From an uncultured Prevotella sp. (lineage in GTDB: Bacteria; Bacteroidota; Bacteroidia; Bacteroidales; Bacteroidaceae): a DNA stretch of 20,606 bases. The DNA is taken from contig URER01000044.1 in the NCBI GenBank assembly GCA_900547005.1, positions 1-20,606 of the forward strand, written 5' to 3'. Shown piece after piece: positions 7,160 to 14,436 of the stretch; within the stretch, counting starts at the first letter, position 1, and each line of letters opens with the position of its first letter. The notes beneath the pieces are model-generated. The model had not been told where the DNA came from and did no database searches. It saw only the letters and a program-made list of their open reading frames with translations. The position numbers and the translations under genes are program-made.

Positions 7160-7606
7160 ATGGCAGTACGTTACAAATTGTATCAGAACACACGTAAGGG
7201 TTCAACAACCGAGGGAAAATGGTATGCCCGCGCAGCAGTGCAGGGCGTGGTAGGAACAGAGGCTCTGACAGAAATCATGCAGGAGAACTGTACGGTGAAG
7301 AAGTCGGATGTGCGCGCGGTGCTCACAGAGCTTGTAAGCGCGATGAAGACAAGTCTCCAGAACGGTATGCGCGTGAAGCTCGACGGCTTCGGCTCGTTCA
7401 AGATTGGTATGTCGACTAAGGCGGCGGACAGCGCGAAGGAGTTCTCCGTGGGCAAGAACATCAAGGGGCTGAGGGTGATATTCCAGCCTGAGGTGCACAT
7501 AGACGCGGCGCACAAGCGCACCAAGACTTTCCTCGCAGGATGTACGGTGAAGGAGGCCGACCCGTATGCGGTGGACAAGAGCGAAGAGGTGGAGGTGAAG
7601 CCGTAA
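7160..7606 (+). CDS. HU-like DNA-binding protein (HU-HIG type)
   Basis: This 148-residue protein belongs to the Bacteroidetes HU-related family (TIGR01201 / HU-HIG type), longer than classical HU (about 90 residues). It starts MAVRYKLYQN, typical of the family. Residues about 25-115 form the HU/IHF fold; the core reads GMRVKLDGFGSFKIG, followed by the arm region and then a charged tail (about 115-148). HU-type proteins bind and bend DNA; the family's specific role is unknown. The gene follows the M15 peptidase and is followed by the smalltalk peptide. An HU-like gene, a smalltalk gene and a cell-wall hydrolase recur together in Bacteroidales, so the set is probably functional. A heptamer array begins 5 bp after the stop codon. 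Confidence 0.92.
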   Translation: MAVRYKLYQNTRKGSTTEGKWYARAAVQGVVGTEALTEIMQENCTVKKSDVRAVLTELVSAMKTSLQNGMRVKLDGFGSFKIGMSTKAADSAKEFSVGKNIKGLRVIFQPEVHIDAAHKRTKTFLAGCTVKEADPYAVDKSEEVEVKP

Positions 7607-7610
7607 GGAA

Positions 7611-7683
7611 AATGAAGAATGAAGAGGGAAGAATGAAGAATGAAGAGTGAAGAGTGAAGAGTGAAGAATGAAGAATGAAGAAT
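7611..7683 (+). repeat. Heptamer array GAATGAA/GAGTGAA (about 10 units)
   Basis: Ten consecutive units of GAATGAA with GAGTGAA and GAGGGAA variants follow the HU-like gene. The complementary array (TTCATTC) lies at 7889-7912 on the other side of the smalltalk gene and forms the 3' end of the exported peptidase gene. The two arrays are therefore inverted repeats bracketing the micro-gene. Confidence 0.85.
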
Positions 7684-7755
7684 CCAATACCTTGATAAAG
7701 ATGAAAAGGTAGCAACTTGTCAACTCATATACTTATTAACTTAATAAAAGAAACT

Positions 7756-7860
7756 ATGAAAAAGGAAAAACAAGAGAAAATAGCAACTGTATTGAAAGTT
7801 ATCGCCGCCATCATAGCGGCAGTGTTGGGCGCGTTCGGCGCTGACGCGATGGTGAGATAG
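7756..7860 (+). CDS. Smalltalk-family micro-protein (34 residues, one membrane segment)
   Basis: The ORF runs ATG to TAG over 34 codons. The peptide starts MKKEKQEKIATVLKVIAA, continues with IIAAVLGAFGADA and ends MVR: a short basic start followed by one hydrophobic, Ala/Ile-rich helix. This matches the tiny Bacteroidetes proteins annotated as 'smalltalk protein', which occur next to HU-like genes and peptidoglycan hydrolases. Function is unknown. It probably sits in the inner membrane, or could be a lipid-interacting helix. Together with the signal-less M15 peptidase it invites comparison with holin/endolysin pairs, but that is inference. Heptamer arrays of opposite orientation flank it. Confidence 0.8.
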   Translation: MKKEKQEKIATVLKVIAAIIAAVLGAFGADAMVR

Positions 7861-7891
7861 CCTCTGTCTCCCAGTAAGTGGAGGAGATTCT

Positions 7892-8659
7892 TCATTCTTC
7901 ATTCTTCATTTTCCATGGGGCCTCAAAATGCTGATAATCCTTTAGCGTCCGCCAGTTGCCGCCCCAGCGGAAGCCGGCATTAGTAAAGAGTTTGTAGGCA
8001 AGGTCGTTACGGTCTATGCGGTATGGGATGTCCTTTCGCGTGGCCCGGTCGAAGGCATAAGGACGGCCTTTGGATGGCTCGACGTGGTATTTGCCGTCGC
8101 TCCTGCGCTTGACATAAGGGTTGTAGAGAGGGTTCAGGTCGATGGCGAGGCCACGTCCGTGGTAGGAAATGCGGGTACGCGAGCCGGTCATGAAGCGGAA
8201 ATTGAACGCCGAGGTGTTGTTGGCATTCATCGATTTCTCCTCGTCGGCATCGTATTCGTCTATGAGAACCATGCGCTCTATGCGGTAGCCGGCCTCGTAA
8301 AGGCGGCGGAAGATGCGGAGAACCTTGTCGGCTATGGCGGCGTTGACTATCATCTCGCCCCGCTGCGGACGGCCTTCGGCATTGCGATGGAGCATTCTAA
8401 GATAGCGCAAGTCGTCTCTTTTGAGCGGACAGTCGGGCTTCCATGACTTGTTCCACATCCGTGAGAAGACAGCATCGCTAATCTTTTCGGCCCGGAACCA
8501 GTTATCTGTGTCCGTGCATCTTACTTTCTCTTCGGGCACAATGGTTCCGGCTTGCCAAACGACAGAGGCTGCCCCCACATCATCACCGGTGTGGGCAGCA
8601 GCCTCTGTTATTTGTATGGCCGCCAATATCAGGCACAATATTATTCTTATTCTGGGCAT
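7892..8659 (-). CDS. Exported M15-family (VanY-like) peptidase
   Basis: The protein has 255 residues when started at the ATG at 8659. That start gives a clear signal peptide (MPRIRIILCLILAAIQITEA); an upstream ATG at 8707 would bury it behind 16 extra residues encoded by repeat DNA. The M15_4/VanY-type domain occupies about residues 80-250, with zinc ligands H167 and D174 in SYHGRGLAIDLNP and H244 in DYQHFEAPW. The predicted role is trimming peptidoglycan stem peptides in the periplasm. Its last codons (MKNEE) are encoded by the TTCATTC heptamer array, so the C-terminus was probably extended or replaced by repeat DNA. It converges on the smalltalk gene, leaving 31 bp. Whether it works with the cytoplasmic M15 peptidase nearby is unknown. 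Confidence 0.88.
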   Translation of the reverse strand: MPRIRIILCLILAAIQITEAAAHTGDDVGAASVVWQAGTIVPEEKVRCTDTDNWFRAEKISDAVFSRMWNKSWKPDCPLKRDDLRYLRMLHRNAEGRPQRGEMIVNAAIADKVLRIFRRLYEAGYRIERMVLIDEYDADEEKSMNANNTSAFNFRFMTGSRTRISYHGRGLAIDLNPLYNPYVKRRSDGKYHVEPSKGRPYAFDRATRKDIPYRIDRNDLAYKLFTNAGFRWGGNWRTLKDYQHFEAPWKMKNEE

Positions 8660-8672
8660 ATCATTGAAGAAA

Positions 8673-8706
8673 GTAGACGGGAGACAGGAGTTCTGGAGTT
8701 CAGACA
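8673..8706. repeat. GGAGTTC-type dispersed repeat, copy 1
   Basis: The 24-nt stretch at 8683-8706 (GACAGGAGTTC, T, GGAGTTCAGACA) recurs at 20510-20533 with a single difference. A more diverged inverted copy lies at 16919-16944. All three are in gaps between genes. It sits just upstream of the exported peptidase start. Confidence 0.75.
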
Positions 8707-8715
8707 TTACCTTAT

Positions 8716-8766
8716 ACCCTTTATGATGGTATTCTCTTACCTCTCACTCCTTACCTCTTACCTCTT
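8716..8766. repeat. TTACCTC heptamer array, second locus
   Basis: The first 29 bases match 6999-7027 at 28 of 29 positions, and both run on into TTACCTC heptamers. It lies between the start of the exported peptidase and the end of the DUF3108 gene. Confidence 0.75.
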
Positions 8767-8788
8767 GGGCTCCCCCTCCGGGGAAGCC
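8767..8788 (-). terminator. GC-rich hairpin at the DUF3108 stop codon
   Basis: On the minus strand GGCTTCCCC, a GAG-type loop and GGGGGAGCC form a strong stem that begins in the last base of the stop codon TAG (8788-8790). No U-tract follows; heptamer repeats come next. It is probably the 3' end of the GH3-lipoprotein-DUF3108 operon. Confidence 0.55.
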
Positions 8789-9618
8789 TATTTTGTGAGC
8801 GCCGTTATCGGATTGCGGTTGCCTTTCATGCTTACGAGGAAGGCTTTGGCAGCCCCGAAGCGCAGATACATATCTATGCGCACGGGAATATGGTTCTTGT
8901 CGTCGGTAACGTAGAAGCGGGCAATCTCCTTGTACTTGCCTTTCTCAAGCTCCTTATAGGACAGTTCAAGGCATTTGTACTTCTTGCCGTTGTCGGCTTT
9001 GACGGTGGAACGGCCGCGGAAAGCTATCATTGCGGGGGTGCGGCTGTCGCCATCTACCATCGGGAACTTCACGGTGTAGCCCTTCTTCCAGTTAGAGGGA
9101 TCGAAGGAGCGGGCGCGGAGGAAGACGTTCAGCATATCGAAAACGCAGTCGTTATAGGTATGCTCGGCCCATAAGTGGGTGCCGTCCTTACGCTGATAAT
9201 GCTGCTTGACGTGAGCTTTGCCGCCCGGATAGGTGTAGAAGACTTCGTCTACGGTGTAGCGTTTGCCCTCGAAAGAGCCTTTGCGGAAATACAAGGGGGC
9301 CAAATCCATCGTGCTGTAACTGAGCAGCGTGTCGCGCATGACGAACATTTTGTCGGCACGCGAGTTGCCTTTCGTCGTCAGACTTGTGCGGTAGGCTTTG
9401 TGTCCGTTGTAGGTGCTGGTTACGGAATACATCGAAGCGGTGCCGGCTTTCACCCATACAAACTTCCAGTTGAAATAGAGATTGTAGGTAAGATACTCGC
9501 CGCCGTTGAACGCGGTGTTGCGTAATCCGCACTGTGCGTCGGCCTTCTGCGATGCGAAAAGCATCATGAGGGCTATCAATGCGCCCCGCAGGATATTGTA
9601 TGTCCTTGTTTTCATCAT
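8788..9618 (-). CDS. DUF3108-domain exported protein
   Basis: This is a 276-residue protein when started at 9618 (9615 is equally possible; the reading frame stays open upstream, but only into the previous gene). It has a signal peptide (MMKTRTYNILRGALIALMMLFASQKADA) and then a DUF3108 domain over almost the full length, opening FNGGEYLTYNLYFNWKFVWVKAG and containing PLYFRKGSFEGKRYTVDEVFY and the close VRIDMYLRFGAAKAFLVSM. DUF3108 proteins are predicted periplasmic or envelope beta-rich proteins of unknown function. It lies 38 bp after the Ig-like lipoprotein gene, so the two are very likely co-transcribed. Confidence 0.88.
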   Translation of the reverse strand: MMKTRTYNILRGALIALMMLFASQKADAQCGLRNTAFNGGEYLTYNLYFNWKFVWVKAGTASMYSVTSTYNGHKAYRTSLTTKGNSRADKMFVMRDTLLSYSTMDLAPLYFRKGSFEGKRYTVDEVFYTYPGGKAHVKQHYQRKDGTHLWAEHTYNDCVFDMLNVFLRARSFDPSNWKKGYTVKFPMVDGDSRTPAMIAFRGRSTVKADNGKKYKCLELSYKELEKGKYKEIARFYVTDDKNHIPVRIDMYLRFGAAKAFLVSMKGNRNPITALTK

Positions 9619-9656
9619 CCTTAGTCTTCGTTTTTTTAATGTGTCAACAATGTTGT

Positions 9657-11606
9657 TTATTTGGGAATATACTCCAGTCCGAGACTGCGGGCGCGCTCCA
9701 TATTGCGGTTCTTTATGGTGTGCCGGGTGTCGTCTTTCTGCTTCTTTATTGCCGAGGGCTTCTGCCGCGACAGCTCCGTAGCAGTGGGATTCCACGTCTC
9801 TTTCAAGTCCCATTTCTCCCTGCACTCAATCTTTTCGGGGTAGTAATACACCTGTTCAGGCTGCCTGTCGGCTGCGTATTCGCCCGTATCCCATTGCTCA
9901 TTGCCGTTGGAATCGATGAACATACGCAGATAATACTCGCCGGGACGCACGTAATTGAGCCTTGCCACGCCGTCGCGGGCCGTTACTTCCTTCACTATCT
10001 TGTCTGAACCGCTGAGCAACTGCACCACAATCGCGGTGTCTTTCATGCCCGTAATCGTCAGTTCGATATTGCTATACTCGTCGGAAGAGCGCACCTTGAA
10101 GCCCTGTTTGTATGGCACGGTGGTCTTTCCGTAGATGTCTGTGAACGCGAGAGTGTCTATCTCGAGACTATATTGTGCCCCCGATGTCCAGTCGGCAACG
10201 ATGGTATAAGCGCGATGCTTGTCGGGTCGCGGCCCGAACATGAAGGGTTTGACATACCATGCGGTGTCAATCTGTTCGTAAAGGTGTATCGCTGCGGTGT
10301 CGGAGCGCAGCAACGGTGTGGGGAAAGAGATGCCGAGCGACTGGTCCGGGTCGAGGACAGACGGTACATCATACTTCGCCTCGAGCGGTTTTGCAGGGAA
10401 TTCAGTCTCAAAAGGTTTTCCTTTTTTCTCTAATTTTTCCTGCTTCTTCTTCCACTTGTCGTACTCCTCCTGCTGCGCCTTCAGCCTTTTGGCATACGGA
10501 TTGCGCGACAACAGCTCCAGAGTGTCGGTCTGTTGCTGTAGCGTTCCGGTGCTGTCGGTCGCCATATAGGTGACGGCCAGCGACAAAGTGTCGCGGTTTA
10601 CGAGCGCAGTGTCGCGCAGCCAGTACGTAATAGAGTCCTGCTTTAATGATGGTTCGATGACAAACGCGTCTTTTTCGTCGAAATCCAAGCCTTTAATCTC
10701 GGGCAAACGGCTGTCTCCATAACTGAAAAACAGGCTGAAAGACTCTGGTTCTTTGCGCTCGCTCTTCAGGAAATAGCGGTCAGTCTGCACCTCGTTGAAG
10801 GCCTGCAACACGATGTTGTCGGGCAGGAAGTGTGTATATGGCGTTCTGCTTATGTCGCGGATGTGAAGCGAGTCGGCCCAGATGGTGTCCTGCCTGATAT
10901 CCGGTTTCGATGTCGGAGTGATGATGTCGTGATTGAAAGCGAGCATTTCGCTTTTCTGGGAGAACATATAATTGCCGTCAACGTCCTGCAATGCGTAGAC
11001 GCGGTAGTTGCCTTCTGCAATGCCTTTTATTACGAAACGGCCGTTACCGTCGGTCCGCGACACCCTCACCATAGGCTTTTTGCAGAATGCCGAGTCGGAG
11101 GTGTCGTCGTAAAGTCCCACCAATATGCCTTTTATAGGCTCATGATTAGACGCATCGATGACGCATCCCGACACCTCGAGCGTGTCGATATGGTCGCCGG
11201 TAGAGAATGTAAAGGTGTAGTTTCCGAGCGGATTGCCCTCATTGTTGTCGGAGATGGCATCGGAAAAGTCGATGGTATAAGTGGTGTTTTGCTTCAAACT
11301 GTCCTGCAACTCCACCTTAACGCTGCGCCCCTGACCCGTGATTTCGGGCTGTTCAAACTGCGGTGGCGACACGACAACCTTTTCCGACGGGTTGTCGAGC
11401 TTTATATATTCATCGAAAAATATCGCTATCTTCTTTCCTTTCACGCCCGTTGCCTTGTCGGCAGGTGTGGAACCGAGAATCCGCGGAGGCGTCTCGTCAA
11501 ACCATCCGCCATCCGGATTGCCCATCTTTGCGCACGCCGTGAACAGCAACGCCATGACAGCCATCGCGCAAAACGGTATTTTCTTAATGTTTAGGAAAGC
11601 CATCAT
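9657..11606 (-). CDS. Ig-like-domain lipoprotein
   Basis: This is a 649-residue envelope lipoprotein. The signal peptide ends in a lipobox, LFTAC, with the lipidated Cys at residue 25. Residues about 38-137 form an Ig-like (Big_5/SbsA-type) domain with the typical phrases PPRILGSTPADKATGV, FFDEYIKL and YTFTFSTG. Residues about 145-215 look like a carboxypeptidase-regulatory or Cna-like beta-sandwich (VSGCVIDASNHEPIKGILVGLYDD ... TDGNGRFVIKGIAEGNYRVYAL). A charged helical stretch (about 375-400, rich in K, E and Q) is followed by a beta-rich C-terminal half. The start overlaps the stop codon of the GH3 gene by 4 bp, indicating translational coupling. The function is unknown; Bacteroidetes commonly place it beside GH3 and DUF3108 genes. 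Confidence 0.88.
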   Translation of the reverse strand: MMAFLNIKKIPFCAMAVMALLFTACAKMGNPDGGWFDETPPRILGSTPADKATGVKGKKIAIFFDEYIKLDNPSEKVVVSPPQFEQPEITGQGRSVKVELQDSLKQNTTYTIDFSDAISDNNEGNPLGNYTFTFSTGDHIDTLEVSGCVIDASNHEPIKGILVGLYDDTSDSAFCKKPMVRVSRTDGNGRFVIKGIAEGNYRVYALQDVDGNYMFSQKSEMLAFNHDIITPTSKPDIRQDTIWADSLHIRDISRTPYTHFLPDNIVLQAFNEVQTDRYFLKSERKEPESFSLFFSYGDSRLPEIKGLDFDEKDAFVIEPSLKQDSITYWLRDTALVNRDTLSLAVTYMATDSTGTLQQQTDTLELLSRNPYAKRLKAQQEEYDKWKKKQEKLEKKGKPFETEFPAKPLEAKYDVPSVLDPDQSLGISFPTPLLRSDTAAIHLYEQIDTAWYVKPFMFGPRPDKHRAYTIVADWTSGAQYSLEIDTLAFTDIYGKTTVPYKQGFKVRSSDEYSNIELTITGMKDTAIVVQLLSGSDKIVKEVTARDGVARLNYVRPGEYYLRMFIDSNGNEQWDTGEYAADRQPEQVYYYPEKIECREKWDLKETWNPTATELSRQKPSAIKKQKDDTRHTIKNRNMERARSLGLEYIPK

Positions 11607-13126
11607 ACTGACTGTTTATTGTTCATCTCAAGCAGTTCGTCAATGTTCTTGCGACTGTTCGACAGTCTCGGAATCTTGTGCTGACCGCCTAATTTGCCTT
11701 TCTTCTTCAGCCATTCGCTGAACAGTCCGGGCTTCGCCTTCACCACTTCGAGCTGTTGCAGCGTGATGTCATGGAAGCGCTTGGCCTCGTAATCACTGTT
11801 TATGCTTTGCAGTTTGGCATCGAGCAGATAAGCAAACTCATTCATGTCGGCCGGTTCTTTAGAAAATTCTATGAGCCATTGGTGGCGGCAACGCGCCTTA
11901 TCATCCATGAAAACGGGAGCTGCGGTGTACTCCAAAACCTCTGCTCCGGTCTGTTTGCAGGCGGCATCGAGGCTCTTTTCGGCGTTGTCCATTATCACTT
12001 CCTCGCCGAAAGCATTGATAAAGTACTTCGTTCTGCCAGTTATGACAAACTTATAGGGGTTCTTCGACGTGAAACTCACGGTGTCGCCGATGACGTAACG
12101 CCACAGTCCGCACGACGTAGAGATTACCATAGCATAGTTCTTGCCCACTTCCACGCCTGCGAGCGGCACCACCGTTGGGTTGTCCGAGCCGTATTCGTCC
12201 ATAGGAATGAACTCGTAGTACACGCCATAGTCGAGCATCAGCAGCATGGCGGGGTCGCTGAGGTCGTTCTGAATGCCGAAGAAACCCTCGCTGGCATTAT
12301 ACGTTTCCATATAATGCATCGACGACTTGGTAATCAGTTTCTTGTATTGCTCACGATAAGGGGTGAAGGCAATGCCGCCGTGGAAGAACACTTCGATGTT
12401 GGGCCACACCTCTTCGAGATGCTGTTTGCCAGACAGTTCCATCACCCGCACAAGCACGGAGAGCATCCACGAGGGCACTCCCGAAAGATTGGTTACGTTG
12501 CTTCGCAGCGTCTCATGGGCGATTCTGTCGCGCTTCACCTCGAAATCAGACAACAAGGCGGTCTGTTTCTTCGGCACACGCACGAGGTTTGCCAACGGAT
12601 TGATGTTCTCGATGAGAATCGCACTGAGGTCGCCGACGAGCGAATCAGTGAGATTATAGTTAGGCGAATGACTTCCGCCGAGGATAAGAGCCTTACCGTC
12701 GAGCACGCGTGAGGCGGGATTGTTCTCCAAATAGAAAGCCACCACGTCCTTGCCACCCTGATAATGAATCTGCTTGAGGCCGTCGGCCGACACCGGAATG
12801 AACTTACTCTTGTCGTTTGTCGTACCCGATGACTTCGCATACCATTTCACCTGCCCCGGCCAAAGCACATTGCTTTCACCATGACGCATACGGTCTATGT
12901 CCTCTTTCAGTTCCTCGTAAGTGTTCACGGGAATGTTTTGGGCAAAATCCTCATACCCTTTTATCGTACCGAAGAGATGGTTTCGTCCATACTCCGTGTT
13001 TTTTCCGCGTGCCACGAGATAGTCGAGTACCTCGGCCTGCATTGCCTCAGCATCGTTGAAATGCCTCTCCAGTTCATGCTGACGGGCACGGAAGAACAGC
13101 TTTTCTGCTATGTTAGTCAGACTCAT
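11603..13126 (-). CDS. GH3-family acyl-adenylating enzyme
   Basis: This is a 507-residue member of the GH3 family, named after plant auxin-responsive proteins. The family belongs to the ANL adenylating superfamily and typically joins a carboxylic acid to an amino group through an acyl-AMP. Three signature motifs are readable: the phosphate loop KSSGTTNDKSKFIP (residues 98-111, SSGTT at 99-103), the YNASEGFFGIQ motif (about residue 280) and VITGRTKYFINAFGEEV (about 360). The length is slightly short of plant GH3 enzymes but normal for bacteria. The bacterial substrate is unknown. It is the first gene of a three-gene operon with two envelope proteins, which suggests a lipid or envelope-conjugation role. 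A -7 box lies about 90 bp upstream. Confidence 0.9.
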   Translation of the reverse strand: MSLTNIAEKLFFRARQHELERHFNDAEAMQAEVLDYLVARGKNTEYGRNHLFGTIKGYEDFAQNIPVNTYEELKEDIDRMRHGESNVLWPGQVKWYAKSSGTTNDKSKFIPVSADGLKQIHYQGGKDVVAFYLENNPASRVLDGKALILGGSHSPNYNLTDSLVGDLSAILIENINPLANLVRVPKKQTALLSDFEVKRDRIAHETLRSNVTNLSGVPSWMLSVLVRVMELSGKQHLEEVWPNIEVFFHGGIAFTPYREQYKKLITKSSMHYMETYNASEGFFGIQNDLSDPAMLLMLDYGVYYEFIPMDEYGSDNPTVVPLAGVEVGKNYAMVISTSCGLWRYVIGDTVSFTSKNPYKFVITGRTKYFINAFGEEVIMDNAEKSLDAACKQTGAEVLEYTAAPVFMDDKARCRHQWLIEFSKEPADMNEFAYLLDAKLQSINSDYEAKRFHDITLQQLEVVKAKPGLFSEWLKKKGKLGGQHKIPRLSNSRKNIDELLEMNNKQSV

Positions 13127-13215
13127 TATTATATATGTTATATCTCCACCGCAACATCGAGTGCCAAACGGTTCACCACGGGAGGCTGTGCTACCAATGG
13201 ATGAATACCTTTATG

Positions 13216-13223
13216 CAAAGGTA
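13216..13223 (-). promoter_or_regulatory. Bacteroidetes -7 box for the GH3 operon
   Basis: The minus strand reads TACCTTTGC, a perfect TAnnTTTG element, 89 bp upstream of the GH3 start and inside the 137-bp gap after rnc. No clear TTG at -33 was found. This would give an independent promoter for the GH3-lipoprotein-DUF3108 operon. Confidence 0.55.
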
Positions 13224-13263
13224 ACGCAAACTTTCGTAATAGTAGGAGTTTTCACGTTTTTTA

Positions 13264-14436
13264 TCATTCGCCGCCAAAAGCCTTTGCCTCGGCCGCCGCA
13301 ATGATATTTTCCTTGAGTACGGAAGCGCTGCTCAGACTGATGTCTGACAGGTCGAAGTCCGTACCAATGCCTACGGTAGCGGCCTGCTGGCGGCGTTTGC
13401 GGTTCTCCGCGGCGCGCTTGGAATCTTCCAAAATCAAGGCTTTCAAGTCTACTTCACTTTTATTTTCCACCTTAATTTCTGCCAGTTCCGGCTCTTTCAA
13501 CGCTACTTCCACGTCAGTTTTCGGCATCGTTTCTACGTTGCCTGAGGCCTGAGCAGGCTTTTTTGTATCCATACCCACCACTATAGCGGCAGCACCTGTG
13601 GCTTCCGCCTCCTGCGCACCGGCATCTTCCGAAGCCCCGAACCCGGCTTTTTCCTCAGCCTCCATGCGCACGCGCTTGGCCTCCAATACTTTATCCAGGA
13701 ATTTTTTTTCTTTGCGCAACCGCTGCAAAGTGGCTTTCGCGGCAATCTGCTGGCTCTCTTTTTTAGAGTAGCCCTTACCGTCTCCACCCTCTATCCCCTC
13801 TACGAGAACACGGAAATGGAACATCGGACTGCCGTTCTCGTCAGACTTCTCATCAAGCATATCGAAATCAATCTCCGCACGGTTTTTCTGCGACCACTCT
13901 ATCAGCTTCGACTTGAAGTTCACCTCCTTGTAGGCCACCTTATCTATATTGATAAGCTCCCCCAATATCCGTTGCTCCATGAACCTGCGGCACGCCTCGT
14001 AGCCACGGTCCAGATAGAGTGCGCCGACAAGCGCCTCGAAAGCGTTTCCACCAAGATAACTGTTGTGCGAAGAGCTGCGTCCGCTCGACAATATCAGCCT
14101 GTTGATGCCCATCTCTTTAGCCAGCCGGTTGAGCGTATCGCGCTGTACAATCTTCGAGCGTGTGTTGGTGAGAAATCCCTCACGCTTCCCCGGAAAGTGC
14201 TGGTACACTATATCTCCCACGATGGCGTCGAGTATGGCATCTCCCAAGAACTCCAGACGCTCGTTGTTCGCAGGTTTTCCCTTTTCTGTACGGCGCGCTA
14301 CGCTCTTGTGCATAAGAGCGAGCTTATAATAACTGATGTTGTGCGGATAGCAGCCGATAATGTCATATAAAGACAAATAAAGCTCCTTGTCCTTCCGGAA
14401 AGGGAGCTTTATTTTGTCTACAAAGTTATTCAGCAT
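13264..14436 (-). CDS. rnc: Ribonuclease III with long C-terminal extension
   Basis: This is double-strand-specific RNase III for rRNA and mRNA processing. The start chosen is the ATG at 14436 (MLNNFVDKIK, 390 residues), which overlaps fabF by 11 bp; an ATG at 14454 would add six residues. The catalytic domain (about 24-160) carries the signature NERLEFLGDAILD with E59, E62 and D66, and GGNAFEALVGALYLD with E134. The position of E. coli Asp114 is Asn131 here. The dsRNA-binding domain spans about 172-243 (GKGYSKKESQQIAAKATLQRL). The remaining 147 residues are an Ala/Glu/Lys-rich, low-complexity tail with a second hydrophobic-acidic block at the end (TDFDLSDISLSSASVLKENI). Ordinary RNase III is about 220-250 residues, so this tail is unusual. 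It follows acpP and fabF in the classical order. Confidence 0.95.
   Translation of the reverse strand: MLNNFVDKIKLPFRKDKELYLSLYDIIGCYPHNISYYKLALMHKSVARRTEKGKPANNERLEFLGDAILDAIVGDIVYQHFPGKREGFLTNTRSKIVQRDTLNRLAKEMGINRLILSSGRSSSHNSYLGGNAFEALVGALYLDRGYEACRRFMEQRILGELINIDKVAYKEVNFKSKLIEWSQKNRAEIDFDMLDEKSDENGSPMFHFRVLVEGIEGGDGKGYSKKESQQIAAKATLQRLRKEKKFLDKVLEAKRVRMEAEEKAGFGASEDAGAQEAEATGAAAIVVGMDTKKPAQASGNVETMPKTDVEVALKEPELAEIKVENKSEVDLKALILEDSKRAAENRKRRQQAATVGIGTDFDLSDISLSSASVLKENIIAAAEAKAFGGE

Noticed and set aside
7202..7723. Minus-strand open frame of 173 codons opposite the HU-like gene
   Set aside because: Its N-terminal part is translated heptamer repeat (FFILHSSLFTLHSS) and the rest is antisense to HU.
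9619..9825. N-terminal extension of the DUF3108 protein
   Set aside because: The extra 69 residues overlap the lipoprotein gene in another frame and would hide the clear signal peptide beginning at 9618.
11756..12712. Long plus-strand open frame of 318 codons inside the GH3 gene
   Set aside because: It is the complement of a strongly supported GH3 coding region; the product is His/Val/Arg-rich with no domain.
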